Assembly: GCA_018260375.1 (NCBI GenBank)
Contig: JAGLBF010000004.1
Coordinates: forward strand, 1 to 41,233
Reading direction: 5' to 3'
From: Deinococcus sp.
GTDB lineage: Bacteria > Deinococcota > Deinococci > Deinococcales > Deinococcaceae
DNA length: 41,233 nt
Shown: positions 1-7,577 of the stretch, one piece after another
How positions within the stretch are numbered: position 1 is the stretch's first letter
How the letters are laid out: each line of letters opens with the position of its first letter
The notes under the pieces: generated by a model
What the model was told of the DNA's origin: nothing
The model's database searches: none
The model's input: the letters and a program-made list of their open reading frames with translations, nothing else
Made by a program: the position numbers and the translations under genes

Positions 1-130
1 CATAATAAGTGTTGGCCACATACGTAGGGCCGTCTTTACCCGGCGCAGCGCAAAGAGCTATGGCTTGACCACTTAGCAAAGCAAGGGTCATCAATATTAC
101 ACGAGCTGGGCGTCCATACATACCCACCAT
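1..130 (-). CDS. N-terminus of a secreted surface protein (cut by window edge)
   Basis: An open frame of 43 codons reads from an ATG at 130 leftwards off the window. It encodes an n-region with arginines (GRPAR), a hydrophobic core (VILMTLALLSGQAIAL), a likely cleavage site near CAA and then PGKDGPTYVANTYY. Secreted Deinococcus proteins, often with DUF11-like repeats, commonly begin their mature part with a glycine-lysine-aspartate-glycine stretch followed by a V-x-N-T-Y-Y motif; this resemblance is from memory. An internal ATG at 121 is an alternative start, with GGTGGG just before it. The rest of the protein lies outside the window, so the function stays open. Confident that it is a real secreted-protein start, less so about the family. 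Confidence 0.6.
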   Translation of the reverse strand, partial: MVGMYGRPARVILMTLALLSGQAIALCAAPGKDGPTYVANTYY

Positions 131-544
131 ACTACACAAATTAAGTCACAAAAATATGACTCATAAGCATTACGGAAAATTAGTTATAAGTATATCTTCT
201 TAGTTTGCCGTAGGTCAGGCAACTAGGGCAATCAGAGTGCAACGAATTAAACGGAATCCGTATCACTGGCCATAAAATGCGAGTAGCACAGGTTATTATA
301 GATTCTGCTGGTCAGGCAGCAGCACATTTTTAATACAGATTCTGGTTAACTCATAAACCGACTGATTGAATCTGAAATCCGCACAAATTAAAGCGCAGGG
401 CTTTACAAAAGCGCTCGTGGCTTCACCGCAAAATAACACGGAGGCATAACAACGTAGGCATAAAAAAAGCCGAGGCACGCGCCCCAGCTTCTTTGCCTGC
501 CTCTTTGTTTTAGCCTCGTGTCCTTAGCCTTTAGCCTACCCGCA
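131..544. other. Intergenic region between surface protein and clpB
   Basis: No supported gene lies here. The part next to the surface-protein start (130-220) is AT-rich and probably holds its promoter, but no convincing -35/-10 pair was found. At 248-266 there is a short remnant resembling the end of the dispersed repeat (CGGAATCCGTAT). The clpB-proximal end carries the terminator listed separately. A 60-residue minus-strand open frame at 296-478 has no credible start context and overlaps the terminator, so it is not called. Confidence 0.5.
461..503 (-). terminator. Probable terminator downstream of clpB
   Basis: On the minus strand GAGGCA (503-498) pairs with TGCCTC (477-472). After a GGC spacer this is followed by a run of seven T (468-462). 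The loop is long (20 nt), so the hairpin is not strong, but the T tract and the position about 40 bp after the clpB stop fit a factor-independent terminator. Confidence 0.5.
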
Positions 545-3103
545 CTAGTTTAGCGTTCCCGTACCAAACACAAACTTTCCGTCCTGGTAATCTACGTTAA
601 GCACGCTGCCGTCTGGCACGTCACCGCTGAGGATCTCGCGGGCCAGCGGCGTTTCCAGGTACTGGCTGATGGTGCGCCGCAGCGGACGCGCACCGTAGGC
701 TGGGTCATAGCCCAGTTCGGCCAGCTTGTCTTTGGCAACGTCACTGACGTGCAGCACCACGCGGCGCTCAGCCAGGCGTTTGCGGAGGTTGCCCAGCTGA
801 ATATCCACAATTTGGTGCAGGTCTTTGGCACCCAGCGCATCAAACACGATAATATCGTCTACACGGTTAAGGAATTCGGGGCGGAACTCGCTACGCAGTT
901 GCTTAAGCACCGCGTCCTTCACGGCTTCGGCGCCTTGCCCCTGCGCCTGCATATCCAGAATCAGTGGGCTGCCAATGTTGCTGGTCATGATGATCAGCGT
1001 ATTGCGGAAATCCACCGTGCGGCCCTGTCCATCGGTCAGGCGGCCATCATCCAGCACTTGCAGCAGCACATTAAATACGTCTGGGTGAGCCTTTTCTATT
1101 TCATCAAACAGCAGCACGGCGTAGGGACGGCGGCGTACGGCCTCGGTCAGTTGTCCACCTTCTTCGTAGCCCACATATCCAGGAGGCGCTCCAATCAGGC
1201 GCTGCACGCTAAATTTCTCCATGTACTCGGACATATCCAGGCGAATCATCGCTTCACTGGAATCAAACAAAAACTCAGCCAGTGCCTTGGCCAGCTCGGT
1301 TTTGCCCACACCCGAAGGCCCCAAGAACATAAAGCTGCCCAGCGGCCGGTTGGGGTCATTCAGGCCCGCGCGGGCGCGGCGAATCGCGTCAGCTACGCTG
1401 TAAATAGCACGGTCTTGCCCAATCACGCGCCTGTGCAGTTGGTCTTCTAGGTGCAGCAGTTTCTCGCGCTCACCTTCCATCAGTTTGCTGGCGGGAATGC
1501 CCGTCCAGCGGCTGACCACAGCGGCGATGTCTTCGTCGGTGACTTCCATGTGAGCAAACTCAGCACTCTTCAGCTTCTTTTCCAGCTCCTGAACGTCTTT
1601 TTCTAGGGCGGGCAGCGTGCCGTATTCCAGCTCAGCGGCCTTTTGCAAGTCGTAGTCGCGCCGCGCCTTTTCAATATTGGTGCGCACCGCGTCCAGCGCT
1701 TCGCGTTTTTCACGCAGTTGGGCCACTTCTTTGCGCTCCGATTCCCAGCGACTACGCACTTCACTCAGCTCGTCGGTGAGTGTCTTAAGTTGCGCTTCAA
1801 TGTCAAGCAAACGGTTTTGCGAATCCTGGTCTTTTTCGCGTTTTAATGCTTCACGCTCAATTTCAAGCTGCAGTTTGCGCCGCTCTAACTGGTCAATACG
1901 CTCAGGACTGCTTTCCAGGGCCATTCTCAGGCGGGCTGCCGACTCGTCAATAAGGTCTATGGCTTTGTCAGGCAGTTGGCGGTCAGTGATATAGCGGTTA
2001 GATAAGGTTGCTGCAGCCACCAAAGCAGGGTCAGTAATCTCTACGTTGTGGTGCACTTGGTAGCGCTCTTTGATGCCGCGTAGAATGCTGATGGTGTCTT
2101 CGACGCTCGGCTCATCTACGAACACAGGCTGAAAACGCCGCTCAAGCGCCGAGTCCTTTTCAATTTCACGGTACTCGCTCAGGGTCGTTGCCCCTATCAG
2201 GTGCAGTTCGCCGCGTGCCAGTGCAGGCTTGAGCATGTTGCCCGCGTCGGGGCTACCTTCGGTTTTGCCCGCGCCGACGATGGTGTGTAGCTCATCGACA
2301 AACAAGATGATCTCGCCCGCCGAGGCCACCACGTCATCAATAACCCCTTTCAGGCGCTCCTCAAATTCACCCCGGAACTTAGCGCCCGCCAGCAAGCTGC
2401 TCATTTCCAGCGAGATAATGCGCTTGTTTTTGAGCCCTTCGGGGACGTCACCCTTGACAATACGCATGGCGAGGCCCTCGGCGATGGCGGTTTTGCCCAC
2501 ACCCGGCTCGCCAATCAAAACGGGGTTATTTTTGGTGCGGCGCAGCAGGATTTGCATGGTGCGCCTGATTTCTTCATCGCGCCCGATGACGGGGTCAAAC
2601 TTGCCATCGCGGGCACGTTGTGTCAGGTCAGTGCCGTACTTCTCAAGTGCGTCAAATTGCTGCTCAGCTGTTTTGTTGCTCACACTTTTCCCCTTTCGCT
2701 GCTCGGTGATGGCCCTGTGCAGGCTGACTTCGTCGGGTATTACTTTGCCCCGGTACTCGCTGCGCAACGCCAGCAGCAGCGTGTCAGCTGCTACAAAACT
2801 GTCGCCCAGTTGCTCGGCCAGCGTATCAGCCTTGGCAAAAGCGCGGCTGAGCGCTGAGTCAAGGTACAGCTGGTCACTGCCGCCCTGTACCTTGGGCAAT
2901 TTGGCAATTTCGGCGTCTAGCGCCGCACGAATCTGGGCGAGATCACCCCCCGCAGCACTCAGAGCGCGGGCAGCGGTATCGTTATCGGTCAGCGTCCTCA
3001 ACACATGGAAATGGGTTAGGTTCTGGTTTTTGTTCTGCTGGGCCAGTTGTTGGGCCGCATTGATGGCGGTGACACTGGCTTCGGTAAAGCGGTCAGGATT
3101 CAA
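545..3103 (-). CDS. clpB: ATP-dependent disaggregase ClpB
   Basis: Hexameric AAA+ unfoldase that, with DnaK, pulls proteins out of aggregates in the cytoplasm after heat or other stress. The 852 residues have the full ClpB order: N domain (1-150), first nucleotide-binding domain with Walker A GEPGVGKTA (about residue 200) and Walker B ILFVDELHTI, a charged coiled-coil middle domain (about 400-525) specific to ClpB, and a second domain with GPSGVGKTELAKAL (about 598) and VLLFDEIEKAH. The start is TTG at 3103-3101: an ideal AAGGAGG lies 7 nt upstream (3117-3111) and the family N-terminus MNPDRFTEASVTAI begins there. It is transcribed alone from a consensus promoter overlapped by an HspR-type operator about 100 bp upstream. 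Length and domains are ordinary. Confidence 0.98.
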   Translation of the reverse strand: MNPDRFTEASVTAINAAQQLAQQNKNQNLTHFHVLRTLTDNDTAARALSAAGGDLAQIRAALDAEIAKLPKVQGGSDQLYLDSALSRAFAKADTLAEQLGDSFVAADTLLLALRSEYRGKVIPDEVSLHRAITEQRKGKSVSNKTAEQQFDALEKYGTDLTQRARDGKFDPVIGRDEEIRRTMQILLRRTKNNPVLIGEPGVGKTAIAEGLAMRIVKGDVPEGLKNKRIISLEMSSLLAGAKFRGEFEERLKGVIDDVVASAGEIILFVDELHTIVGAGKTEGSPDAGNMLKPALARGELHLIGATTLSEYREIEKDSALERRFQPVFVDEPSVEDTISILRGIKERYQVHHNVEITDPALVAAATLSNRYITDRQLPDKAIDLIDESAARLRMALESSPERIDQLERRKLQLEIEREALKREKDQDSQNRLLDIEAQLKTLTDELSEVRSRWESERKEVAQLREKREALDAVRTNIEKARRDYDLQKAAELEYGTLPALEKDVQELEKKLKSAEFAHMEVTDEDIAAVVSRWTGIPASKLMEGEREKLLHLEDQLHRRVIGQDRAIYSVADAIRRARAGLNDPNRPLGSFMFLGPSGVGKTELAKALAEFLFDSSEAMIRLDMSEYMEKFSVQRLIGAPPGYVGYEEGGQLTEAVRRRPYAVLLFDEIEKAHPDVFNVLLQVLDDGRLTDGQGRTVDFRNTLIIMTSNIGSPLILDMQAQGQGAEAVKDAVLKQLRSEFRPEFLNRVDDIIVFDALGAKDLHQIVDIQLGNLRKRLAERRVVLHVSDVAKDKLAELGYDPAYGARPLRRTISQYLETPLAREILSGDVPDGSVLNVDYQDGKFVFGTGTLN

Positions 3104-3205
3104 GGGTGAACCTCCTTAATGTCTAGGCTAAAGGGAAAGGGTACGGGGCTTGGTGTAGAGAGCCTTTACCCTTCTGCCCTCTCACCTGCATATCTTCATG
3201 GAATG

Positions 3206-3234
3206 AATATAAAACTTGAGCCTATTAGTGTCAA
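3206..3234 (-). promoter_or_regulatory. clpB promoter, consensus sigma-70 type
   Basis: Read on the minus strand, TTGACA (3234-3229) is separated by exactly 17 nt from TATATT (3211-3206). This is the best -35/-10 match in the window. Transcription would start near 3199, giving an untranslated leader of about 95 nt before the TTG start of clpB. The leader contains a possible 7-bp stem AAGGGTA/TACCCTT (3137-3143 with 3167-3173). Confidence 0.85.
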
Positions 3235-3235
3235 G
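3215..3235. promoter_or_regulatory. HAIR operator (HspR binding site) of clpB
   Basis: The plus strand reads CTTGAGC, seven bases, TGTCAAG. The HAIR consensus bound by the MerR-family repressor HspR is CTTGAGT-N7-ACTCAAG; 11 of the 14 conserved bases match. The site covers the -35 hexamer and nearly all of the spacer of the clpB promoter, so a bound repressor would exclude RNA polymerase. HspR control of clpB and dnaK is established in D. radiodurans and actinobacteria; here it is inferred from the site alone, since no hspR gene is in the window. Confidence 0.85.
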
Positions 3236-3450
3236 TTTATTGAGCGTTTACAAACGCGTAGCTGCTGCCCCGGCTGCGCTCCACACCAGCACGCAGGTTG
3301 GCACAGCGGGGTCGCACTGGTCATGGTTTGCCTTGAGATGGCACATGGTCTGCGACGGCTGCTGACCGTGCTAAACATGCGGCGAAAGCAGGCCAGCGGA
3401 CGCAAGGACAAGGTAGGATTCGCGGTGGCACTTCCCCGCTCGGCGTGACC

Positions 3451-3456
3451 TACACT
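3451..3456 (+). promoter_or_regulatory. -10 box for leaderless start at 3463
   Basis: TACACT followed by six bases and ATG. Initiation about 7 nt after a -10 box would start the mRNA at the A of the start codon. No -35 hexamer is evident. Confidence 0.5.
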
Positions 3457-3462
3457 GTAAGC

Positions 3463-3771
3463 ATGAACAATGTACAAGGCCAATTGACCACAGAAGTAGA
3501 ACGGCTCATTCATCTGCTTGAACCGGGCTTGAAAAAAAGCGGCGTGGCCCCCGCGCCAGTTGTTAGCGACCTGCACGCAGCGTTAGACAGTATGCTGACC
3601 AACCGCCCTGCCACCCGCGCACCTCTGGCTGCCGAGTTCATCGCCCCACAAGACCAGGCGCGCCTGACCAATCAACAGCTTGCCAAGGTCATCACCGAGC
3701 GCCTCACGGCCGATATGTCTTCGCACGAGGCCGCCAAGCTGAAGGTCATGCACATTCTCCAGCACAGCTAA
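3463..3771 (+). CDS. Small orphan protein, function unknown
   Basis: 102 residues, predicted cytoplasmic, no signal peptide or membrane segment. The middle is proline- and alanine-rich (SGVAPAPVV, TNRPATRAP) and the C-terminal part looks helical (QQLAKVITERLTADMSSHEAAKLKVMHIL). No family was recognised. The start is set at ATG 3463 because TACACT (3451-3456) lies six bases upstream, which fits a leaderless mRNA; a GTG at 3445 would add six residues but lies upstream of the expected transcription start. It converges on the next gene, and a 72-bp dispersed repeat fills exactly the gap between the two stop codons. Confidence 0.65.
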   Translation: MNNVQGQLTTEVERLIHLLEPGLKKSGVAPAPVVSDLHAALDSMLTNRPATRAPLAAEFIAPQDQARLTNQQLAKVITERLTADMSSHEAAKLKVMHILQHS

Positions 3772-3842
3772 TACGGGTTTCGCGGTATGGAGCCGCAGGC
3801 GGTGTCTTCCCGACTGTGGTGGAATTTAGCGGCAGTCCGTAT
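3771..3842 (+). repeat. Dispersed repeat copy 1 (B module)
   Basis: B module of the family, from ATACGGGTTTC to CAGTCCGTAT. It begins on the last base of the upstream TAA stop and ends on the first base of the convergent gene's TCA (TGA) stop, so the whole space between the convergent genes is repeat. The inner hairpin is weak in this copy (TTCCCGACTG). Confidence 0.85.
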
Positions 3843-4168
3843 CAGTCACCCACAAAGGTCAGGCGCTGATATACCCCGCCCGCTTCTAGGGCAGGGAGGC
3901 CCTGTGCAATGTGCTTTTTAAGCTGCCCGATGGTGAGCGTCAGCGCTGGCCCCGCACCGTACATTTTGACAGCCTTATCGGTGAGCAGCAGTTCAAAGCC
4001 GCCGCCCCCCTCGCCCTGCACCCGGAATACCGTGCCTGCCAGGTCGTTGTGGCCTTCTATCTGCTCGCCTTCCTCGCGGTAGGTGCTGATTTGTAGGGTA
4101 CTGGCAAAGTCCGCCCGCTCAAGCTGCGCCTGAATCTCCTGGCTGGTCATGTTCTTCATGTCCTGCAT
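3842..4168 (-). CDS. Small orphan protein, function unknown
   Basis: 108 residues, cytoplasmic by appearance: no signal peptide or membrane segment. A helical N-terminus (SQEIQAQLERADFAS) is followed by a glycine-rich turn (QGEGGGGFELLL) and a C-terminal strand-helix part. No family was recognised. The start is uncertain: ATG 4168 has only an imperfect TATTAA nine bases upstream and no Shine-Dalgarno; in-frame ATGs follow at residues 4 and 7. Gene order (rpiA next, same strand, 36 bp upstream) allows a common transcript with rpiA. Confidence 0.65.
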   Translation of the reverse strand: MQDMKNMTSQEIQAQLERADFASTLQISTYREEGEQIEGHNDLAGTVFRVQGEGGGGFELLLTDKAVKMYGAGPALTLTIGQLKKHIAQGLPALEAGGVYQRLTFVGD

Positions 4169-4204
4169 TGTGACACTTTAATAGGACACTGATATGGCCC
4201 GCTG

Positions 4205-4885
4205 TCAGCGGTGCAACTCGCGCACGCCTTCAGGAGCTGCAACAAAGGCTATATCAGCCATCTGTAAAAAGAGACCCGTTTCTACCACGCCCAGCATGCC
4301 CTTAAGCTGGCGCTCTAAGCTGCTTAGGTCAGCGGCAAAGTGCGCGTCATAAATATAATTGCCGTTATCAGTCACATACAGCTCATCACCACTGCGCCGC
4401 AGTTGACCCTTTGCCCCCATGTCTTCTAGGCGCTTTACCGTGCTGTGTGCACCAAACCGCAGCACTTCTACAGGCAAAGGTGCTTTTTCGCCCAGTTGAC
4501 TCACCTGTTTGCTGTAGTCAGCGATAATTACCAGGCGCTTGGCCTGCACTTCAACCAGTTTTTCACGCACCAGCGCCCCACCCAGGCCTTTGATAAGGTC
4601 AAGTTGGGGGTCAATCTCATCGGCCCCGTCAATGGCTATATCAAACGGCTGGGTGGTTAGCGGGCCAACGTTAAGACCCAGTGCCAAAGCCTGCGCGTGG
4701 CTGACTTCACTGGTGGCTACGCAGGTGATACGCGTGAGTTCCCCAGCCGCTACCTTGCGTCCTAGCTCGTCAATCGCGTACTTGGCGGTACTGCCCGTGC
4801 CTAAGCCGACATGCATTCCACTTTGAATAAGGGCCACTGCTTGTAAGGCAGCTTGATGTTTAAGTGATTCTAAATCATGTGACAT
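4205..4885 (-). CDS. rpiA: Ribose-5-phosphate isomerase A
   Basis: Interconverts ribose-5-phosphate and ribulose-5-phosphate in the non-oxidative pentose phosphate pathway, which feeds purine and riboflavin synthesis. 226 residues, the usual RpiA length. Visible family motifs are GLGTGSTAKYAIDELGR near residue 27 (phosphate loop), the active-site block DGADEIDPQLDLIKGLGGAL (about 83-102) and a following REKLVE with the catalytic glutamate region. The ATG at 4885 has AAGGAT about 6 bases upstream. Its 36-bp gap to the downstream orphan suggests cotranscription. Confidence 0.95.
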   Translation of the reverse strand: MSHDLESLKHQAALQAVALIQSGMHVGLGTGSTAKYAIDELGRKVAAGELTRITCVATSEVSHAQALALGLNVGPLTTQPFDIAIDGADEIDPQLDLIKGLGGALVREKLVEVQAKRLVIIADYSKQVSQLGEKAPLPVEVLRFGAHSTVKRLEDMGAKGQLRRSGDELYVTDNGNYIYDAHFAADLSSLERQLKGMLGVVETGLFLQMADIAFVAAPEGVRELHR

Positions 4886-5081
4886 ATTCTATCCTTACTG
4901 TAGTGCTCTTATTAATCTAGGCTCTTGGCCCGCTTATTTTATCTTCTTCTGGCCTTTTAGCGGTGGCACCATCGTAATCTGATACGTTGACCGAAGATCA
5001 AGCTCTAATCACCTGGCCGTCTACCCCAAACAAATGCAGCAGAAGGCGTATGCACACTACATTTTCTCTACTGAATCTCCC

Positions 5082-5711
5082 CTACTTGCGCAGTTCAAGC
5101 AACTCGGTCAACCCGTCTTTGTGCTGCTCGCGCACAATACCTATGCCTTCGGCGTACCACAGGGTGTACTCACCTATGTCACGGTTGATGTTAAACAGGC
5201 CCGCTTTCCCCGTTATATGCAGGTTGACGTCTATCCGCCAGGTGTCAAACGTGCCCGCTGGTACGCTGACTTTTTCGCGGGCCATGATGCGGTAGTGACG
5301 CTCAAACGTGCCGTCACCGCGCAGCAACCCCTGCTTGCCAGTGAGGTTCCACACCGAAGTCCAGGCATACCCTAACTTCCACAGCGGCGCGGCAGGAACA
5401 CTGGCCCCCGTAACACTCGCCCGCGTCACCGTAGCTGCGCCGAACTGCGGCACGCTCATGTTGGTTAGCGCCCCGCCTGCGCACTGGTACAGGACTTTTT
5501 GGGTGTTGCCACGCTGTTCATGCACCTCGGTTACTCCCTGGGGCGCGGGTTCATAATGCACCGTATCCGTCTGCCCCTGCGCCCGGTACACCCAGCGCCA
5601 GGCGGGGTCAGTAGGCTGATAGACATTGTCACACGCCGCTGCCTGTGCCGCAGTACAGGCACCAAGGCAGGCACCGAGTAGGACTAAAAGTGGGAGTCTC
5701 TTTTGTATCAT
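5082..5711 (-). CDS. Secreted protein, possible DUF3108/TapB-like fold
   Basis: 209 residues starting with a signal peptide (RLPLLVLLGACLGACTAAQAAA); LGAC could be a lipobox (cysteine 15 or 19), so it is either a lipoprotein or exported and cleaved after AQA. The C-terminal half has alternating strands with VPAGTFDTWRIDVNL and YTLWYAEGIGIVREQ, a pattern seen in DUF3108/TapB-like envelope proteins; this assignment is from pattern memory and moderate. Start ATG 5711 is supported by GGAGGG 3-8 bases upstream. A full dispersed repeat lies just upstream (5748-5883), between it and the HIT gene. Confidence 0.75.
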   Translation of the reverse strand: MIQKRLPLLVLLGACLGACTAAQAAACDNVYQPTDPAWRWVYRAQGQTDTVHYEPAPQGVTEVHEQRGNTQKVLYQCAGGALTNMSVPQFGAATVTRASVTGASVPAAPLWKLGYAWTSVWNLTGKQGLLRGDGTFERHYRIMAREKVSVPAGTFDTWRIDVNLHITGKAGLFNINRDIGEYTLWYAEGIGIVREQHKDGLTELLELRK

Positions 5712-5747
5712 CGGCCCTCCGGTTCTCTATGGAATATTGAGCGTATC

Positions 5748-5883
5748 ATACGGATTCCGATTGATTTGGCGTACTTCCGAATCAATCAGGGCGAATGCGA
5801 GTGGGAACAGCATACGGACTGTGCGGTATGGAGCCGCAGTCGGCGCTTTTCCGACTGTGGTGGAATGGAGCGGCAGTCCGTAT
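5748..5883 (+). repeat. Dispersed repeat copy 2 (full A+B unit)
   Basis: Complete 136-bp unit in plus orientation: ATACGGATTCCG, hairpin GATTGATT...AATCAATC, linker ending GAGTGGGAACAGC, then the B module ATACGGACTG...CAGTCCGTAT with inner hairpin AGTCGG-loop-CCGACT. It can serve as the reference copy. The rest of the 5712-6120 gap shows no gene. Confidence 0.92.
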
Positions 5884-6120
5884 CAGCCGCTCAAGGTGTG
5901 GCTCAGTGCCTCATACGCATGCCACTTTATCCTAGCAAAGCCCCGAAATGCCGCCTACGCCACCGTGAAACGCGTACTTTTCGCTACGCCTGCTGGCCTT
6001 ATCTCACCGCGTTTTGCGTAGTATTCAAGCCGCAGTCCGCATAAAAGTTAACATAAAACTCAAACCACCAAATACTCAACCGACTGGGCCACTGGTGTAC
6101 CCTCTAGCACTGACTTTCTC

Positions 6121-6450
6121 TCAGTACGGCACAGGCCCTTCCCAGCCGCCCAGAATGTGAATGTGCGTATGCGGCACTTCCTGGCCTCCACCTTTGCCCA
6201 CATTGACCACCAAGCGGTAGTCGCCCAGCTGCTCGCGGGCCACTTTGATGGCGGTCAGCCACAGCTCGCCCATTTCGCTAGGGTCAACGATTTCGTCTAT
6301 GCGGGTGCTGACCTTTTTGGGAATGACCAGCAGGTGCGTGGGCGCTTTGGGGGCAATGTCTTTTATGGCGATGAATTTGTCATCTTCATATACCACAGTA
6401 GCCGGAATATCGCGGGCGATAATACGTTCAAACAGAGTGAGCGATGTCAT
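6121..6450 (-). CDS. HIT-family nucleotide-binding hydrolase (HinT type)
   Basis: 109 residues, the typical size of bacterial HinT proteins, which hydrolyse adenosine phosphoramidates and acyl-AMP. The histidine triad reads PHTHIHILGGW near the C-terminus; the N-terminal FERIIARDIPATVVYEDD and LVIPKK blocks are characteristic. Cytoplasmic. ATG 6450 is preceded by TACACT at a six-base distance (6462-6457), indicating a leaderless mRNA. It runs divergently from the SDR gene at 6555, leaving about 100 bp for both promoters. Confidence 0.95.
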   Translation of the reverse strand: MTSLTLFERIIARDIPATVVYEDDKFIAIKDIAPKAPTHLLVIPKKVSTRIDEIVDPSEMGELWLTAIKVAREQLGDYRLVVNVGKGGGQEVPHTHIHILGGWEGPVPY

Positions 6451-6456
6451 AGCGTC

Positions 6457-6462
6457 AGTGTA
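6457..6462 (-). promoter_or_regulatory. -10 box for leaderless HIT gene
   Basis: Minus strand TACACT, six bases (GACGCT), ATG. No Shine-Dalgarno is present. Confidence 0.55.
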
Positions 6463-6542
6463 AAGCCTTGAACAGGCAGATAGTGAGTGGTGTTATTCAC
6501 AACCTTAAGCACTGCCGCCTGAATGTTTATCGCCAAAGGCTC

Positions 6543-6548
6543 TACACT
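6543..6548 (+). promoter_or_regulatory. -10 box for leaderless SDR gene
   Basis: TACACT, six bases (AGAACC), ATG at 6555. No Shine-Dalgarno. This decides the start against an open frame that extends upstream to 6468. Confidence 0.55.
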
Positions 6549-6554
6549 AGAACC

Positions 6555-7571
6555 ATGACACGCACCCCTAAAGGCACCAAGCGTTTACTCTTTGCTGCTG
6601 GCGTTTTGGCGCTGGCAGGTCGCCGATTTTTGCAAGAGCCCTACCACTTTGAGCGCAAAACTGTGCTGATTACGGGCGGTTCACGCGGCTTAGGGCTGGC
6701 GATTGCCCGTGAGCTCACGCAGTACGGCACCAACTTGGTACTGGTGGCCCGCACCCATAGCCAACTCAGCCGCGCCCAAGCTGACCTAGAGGCGCGTGGC
6801 AGCAAGGTGCTGAGTATCGTGGCCGACGTAACCCAACAGGCCGATATAGACCGGGCCATTGAGCAGACGGTAGCGACCTTTGGCGGGCTGGATGTGGTCA
6901 TCAACGTAGCAGGAATTATCCAAACGGGGCCTATTGACAACATCACCGACGAAGAATTTCACCAAACGATGGCGGTCAACGCCTTTGCACCGCTGCACCT
7001 CACCCGCGCCGCTTTGCCGTACTTGCGTGCTCGGCGCGGACGGGTGCTGATTGTGTCATCTGTGGGAGGCAAAGTGGCCGTGCCGCACCTGAGCAGCTAC
7101 AGCATGAGCAAGTTTGCGGTGACGGGTCTGGGCCAGGCCCTGCGTGCCGAACTCGCGGCTGATGGTGTGGGTGTAACCACGGTACTGCCGGGACTTATGC
7201 AAACGGGCAGCCCCCGTAACGCTGTTATCAAGGGCCAGCATGAGCGCGAATACGCCCTCTTTGCCACGGTAGACAATCTGCCCCTCATCTCCCAAAGCGC
7301 TCAGAGTGCTGCCCAGCGCATACTCAGTGCTCTGGCCCGCAATGAAGCCGAGGTGATGATCGGCCTGCCTGCAACCGCCATGCGCTATGCCCAGGCCCTC
7401 GCACCGCAACTGGTCGCCGACCTGATGAGCCTCAGCAACCGCTTTTTGCCTGGCCCCAGCAGCAGTAACGACGCCAAACGGGGCCAGGATGCCGAAAGCC
7501 CCCTGACCCGCAATAATCCCCTCAAACGCGCTGCCGAGCAGGAATTCAATAGAGGAACGGAAGAGGACTAA
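6555..7571 (+). CDS. Short-chain dehydrogenase/reductase
   Basis: 338-residue NAD(P)-dependent oxidoreductase of the classical SDR fold. After a short basic stretch and a weakly hydrophobic segment (RLLFAAGVLALAG), which may tether it to the membrane, come the cofactor loop TGGSRGLG (about residue 40), the NNAG-equivalent NVAG (about 116), the serine block VSSVGGKV and the catalytic YSMSK (about 182). The basic residues after the glycine loop (ARTHSQ) suggest NADP preference. The C-terminal 60 residues are extra and polar. Substrate cannot be read from sequence. It converges on the spondin-domain gene, with a repeat copy in the gap. Confidence 0.9.
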   Translation: MTRTPKGTKRLLFAAGVLALAGRRFLQEPYHFERKTVLITGGSRGLGLAIARELTQYGTNLVLVARTHSQLSRAQADLEARGSKVLSIVADVTQQADIDRAIEQTVATFGGLDVVINVAGIIQTGPIDNITDEEFHQTMAVNAFAPLHLTRAALPYLRARRGRVLIVSSVGGKVAVPHLSSYSMSKFAVTGLGQALRAELAADGVGVTTVLPGLMQTGSPRNAVIKGQHEREYALFATVDNLPLISQSAQSAAQRILSALARNEAEVMIGLPATAMRYAQALAPQLVADLMSLSNRFLPGPSSSNDAKRGQDAESPLTRNNPLKRAAEQEFNRGTEED

Positions 7572-7577
7572 TCCGCC

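Noticed and set aside
2229..3119. 296-residue plus-strand open frame opposite clpB
   Set aside because: Lies wholly within the clpB coding region, serine/arginine-rich shadow without family motifs or start signals.
3119..3448. 109-residue plus-strand frame upstream of the orphan gene
   Set aside because: Runs through the clpB leader, promoter and operator, with no start signal.
4987..5375. Plus-strand frames at 4987-5295 and 5034-5375
   Set aside because: Mostly opposite the secreted-protein gene at 5082-5711; no motifs or start context.
5748..5883. Dispersed repeat as an insertion sequence
   Set aside because: Only about 136 bp with no transposase and no clear target duplication; a non-autonomous element remains possible.
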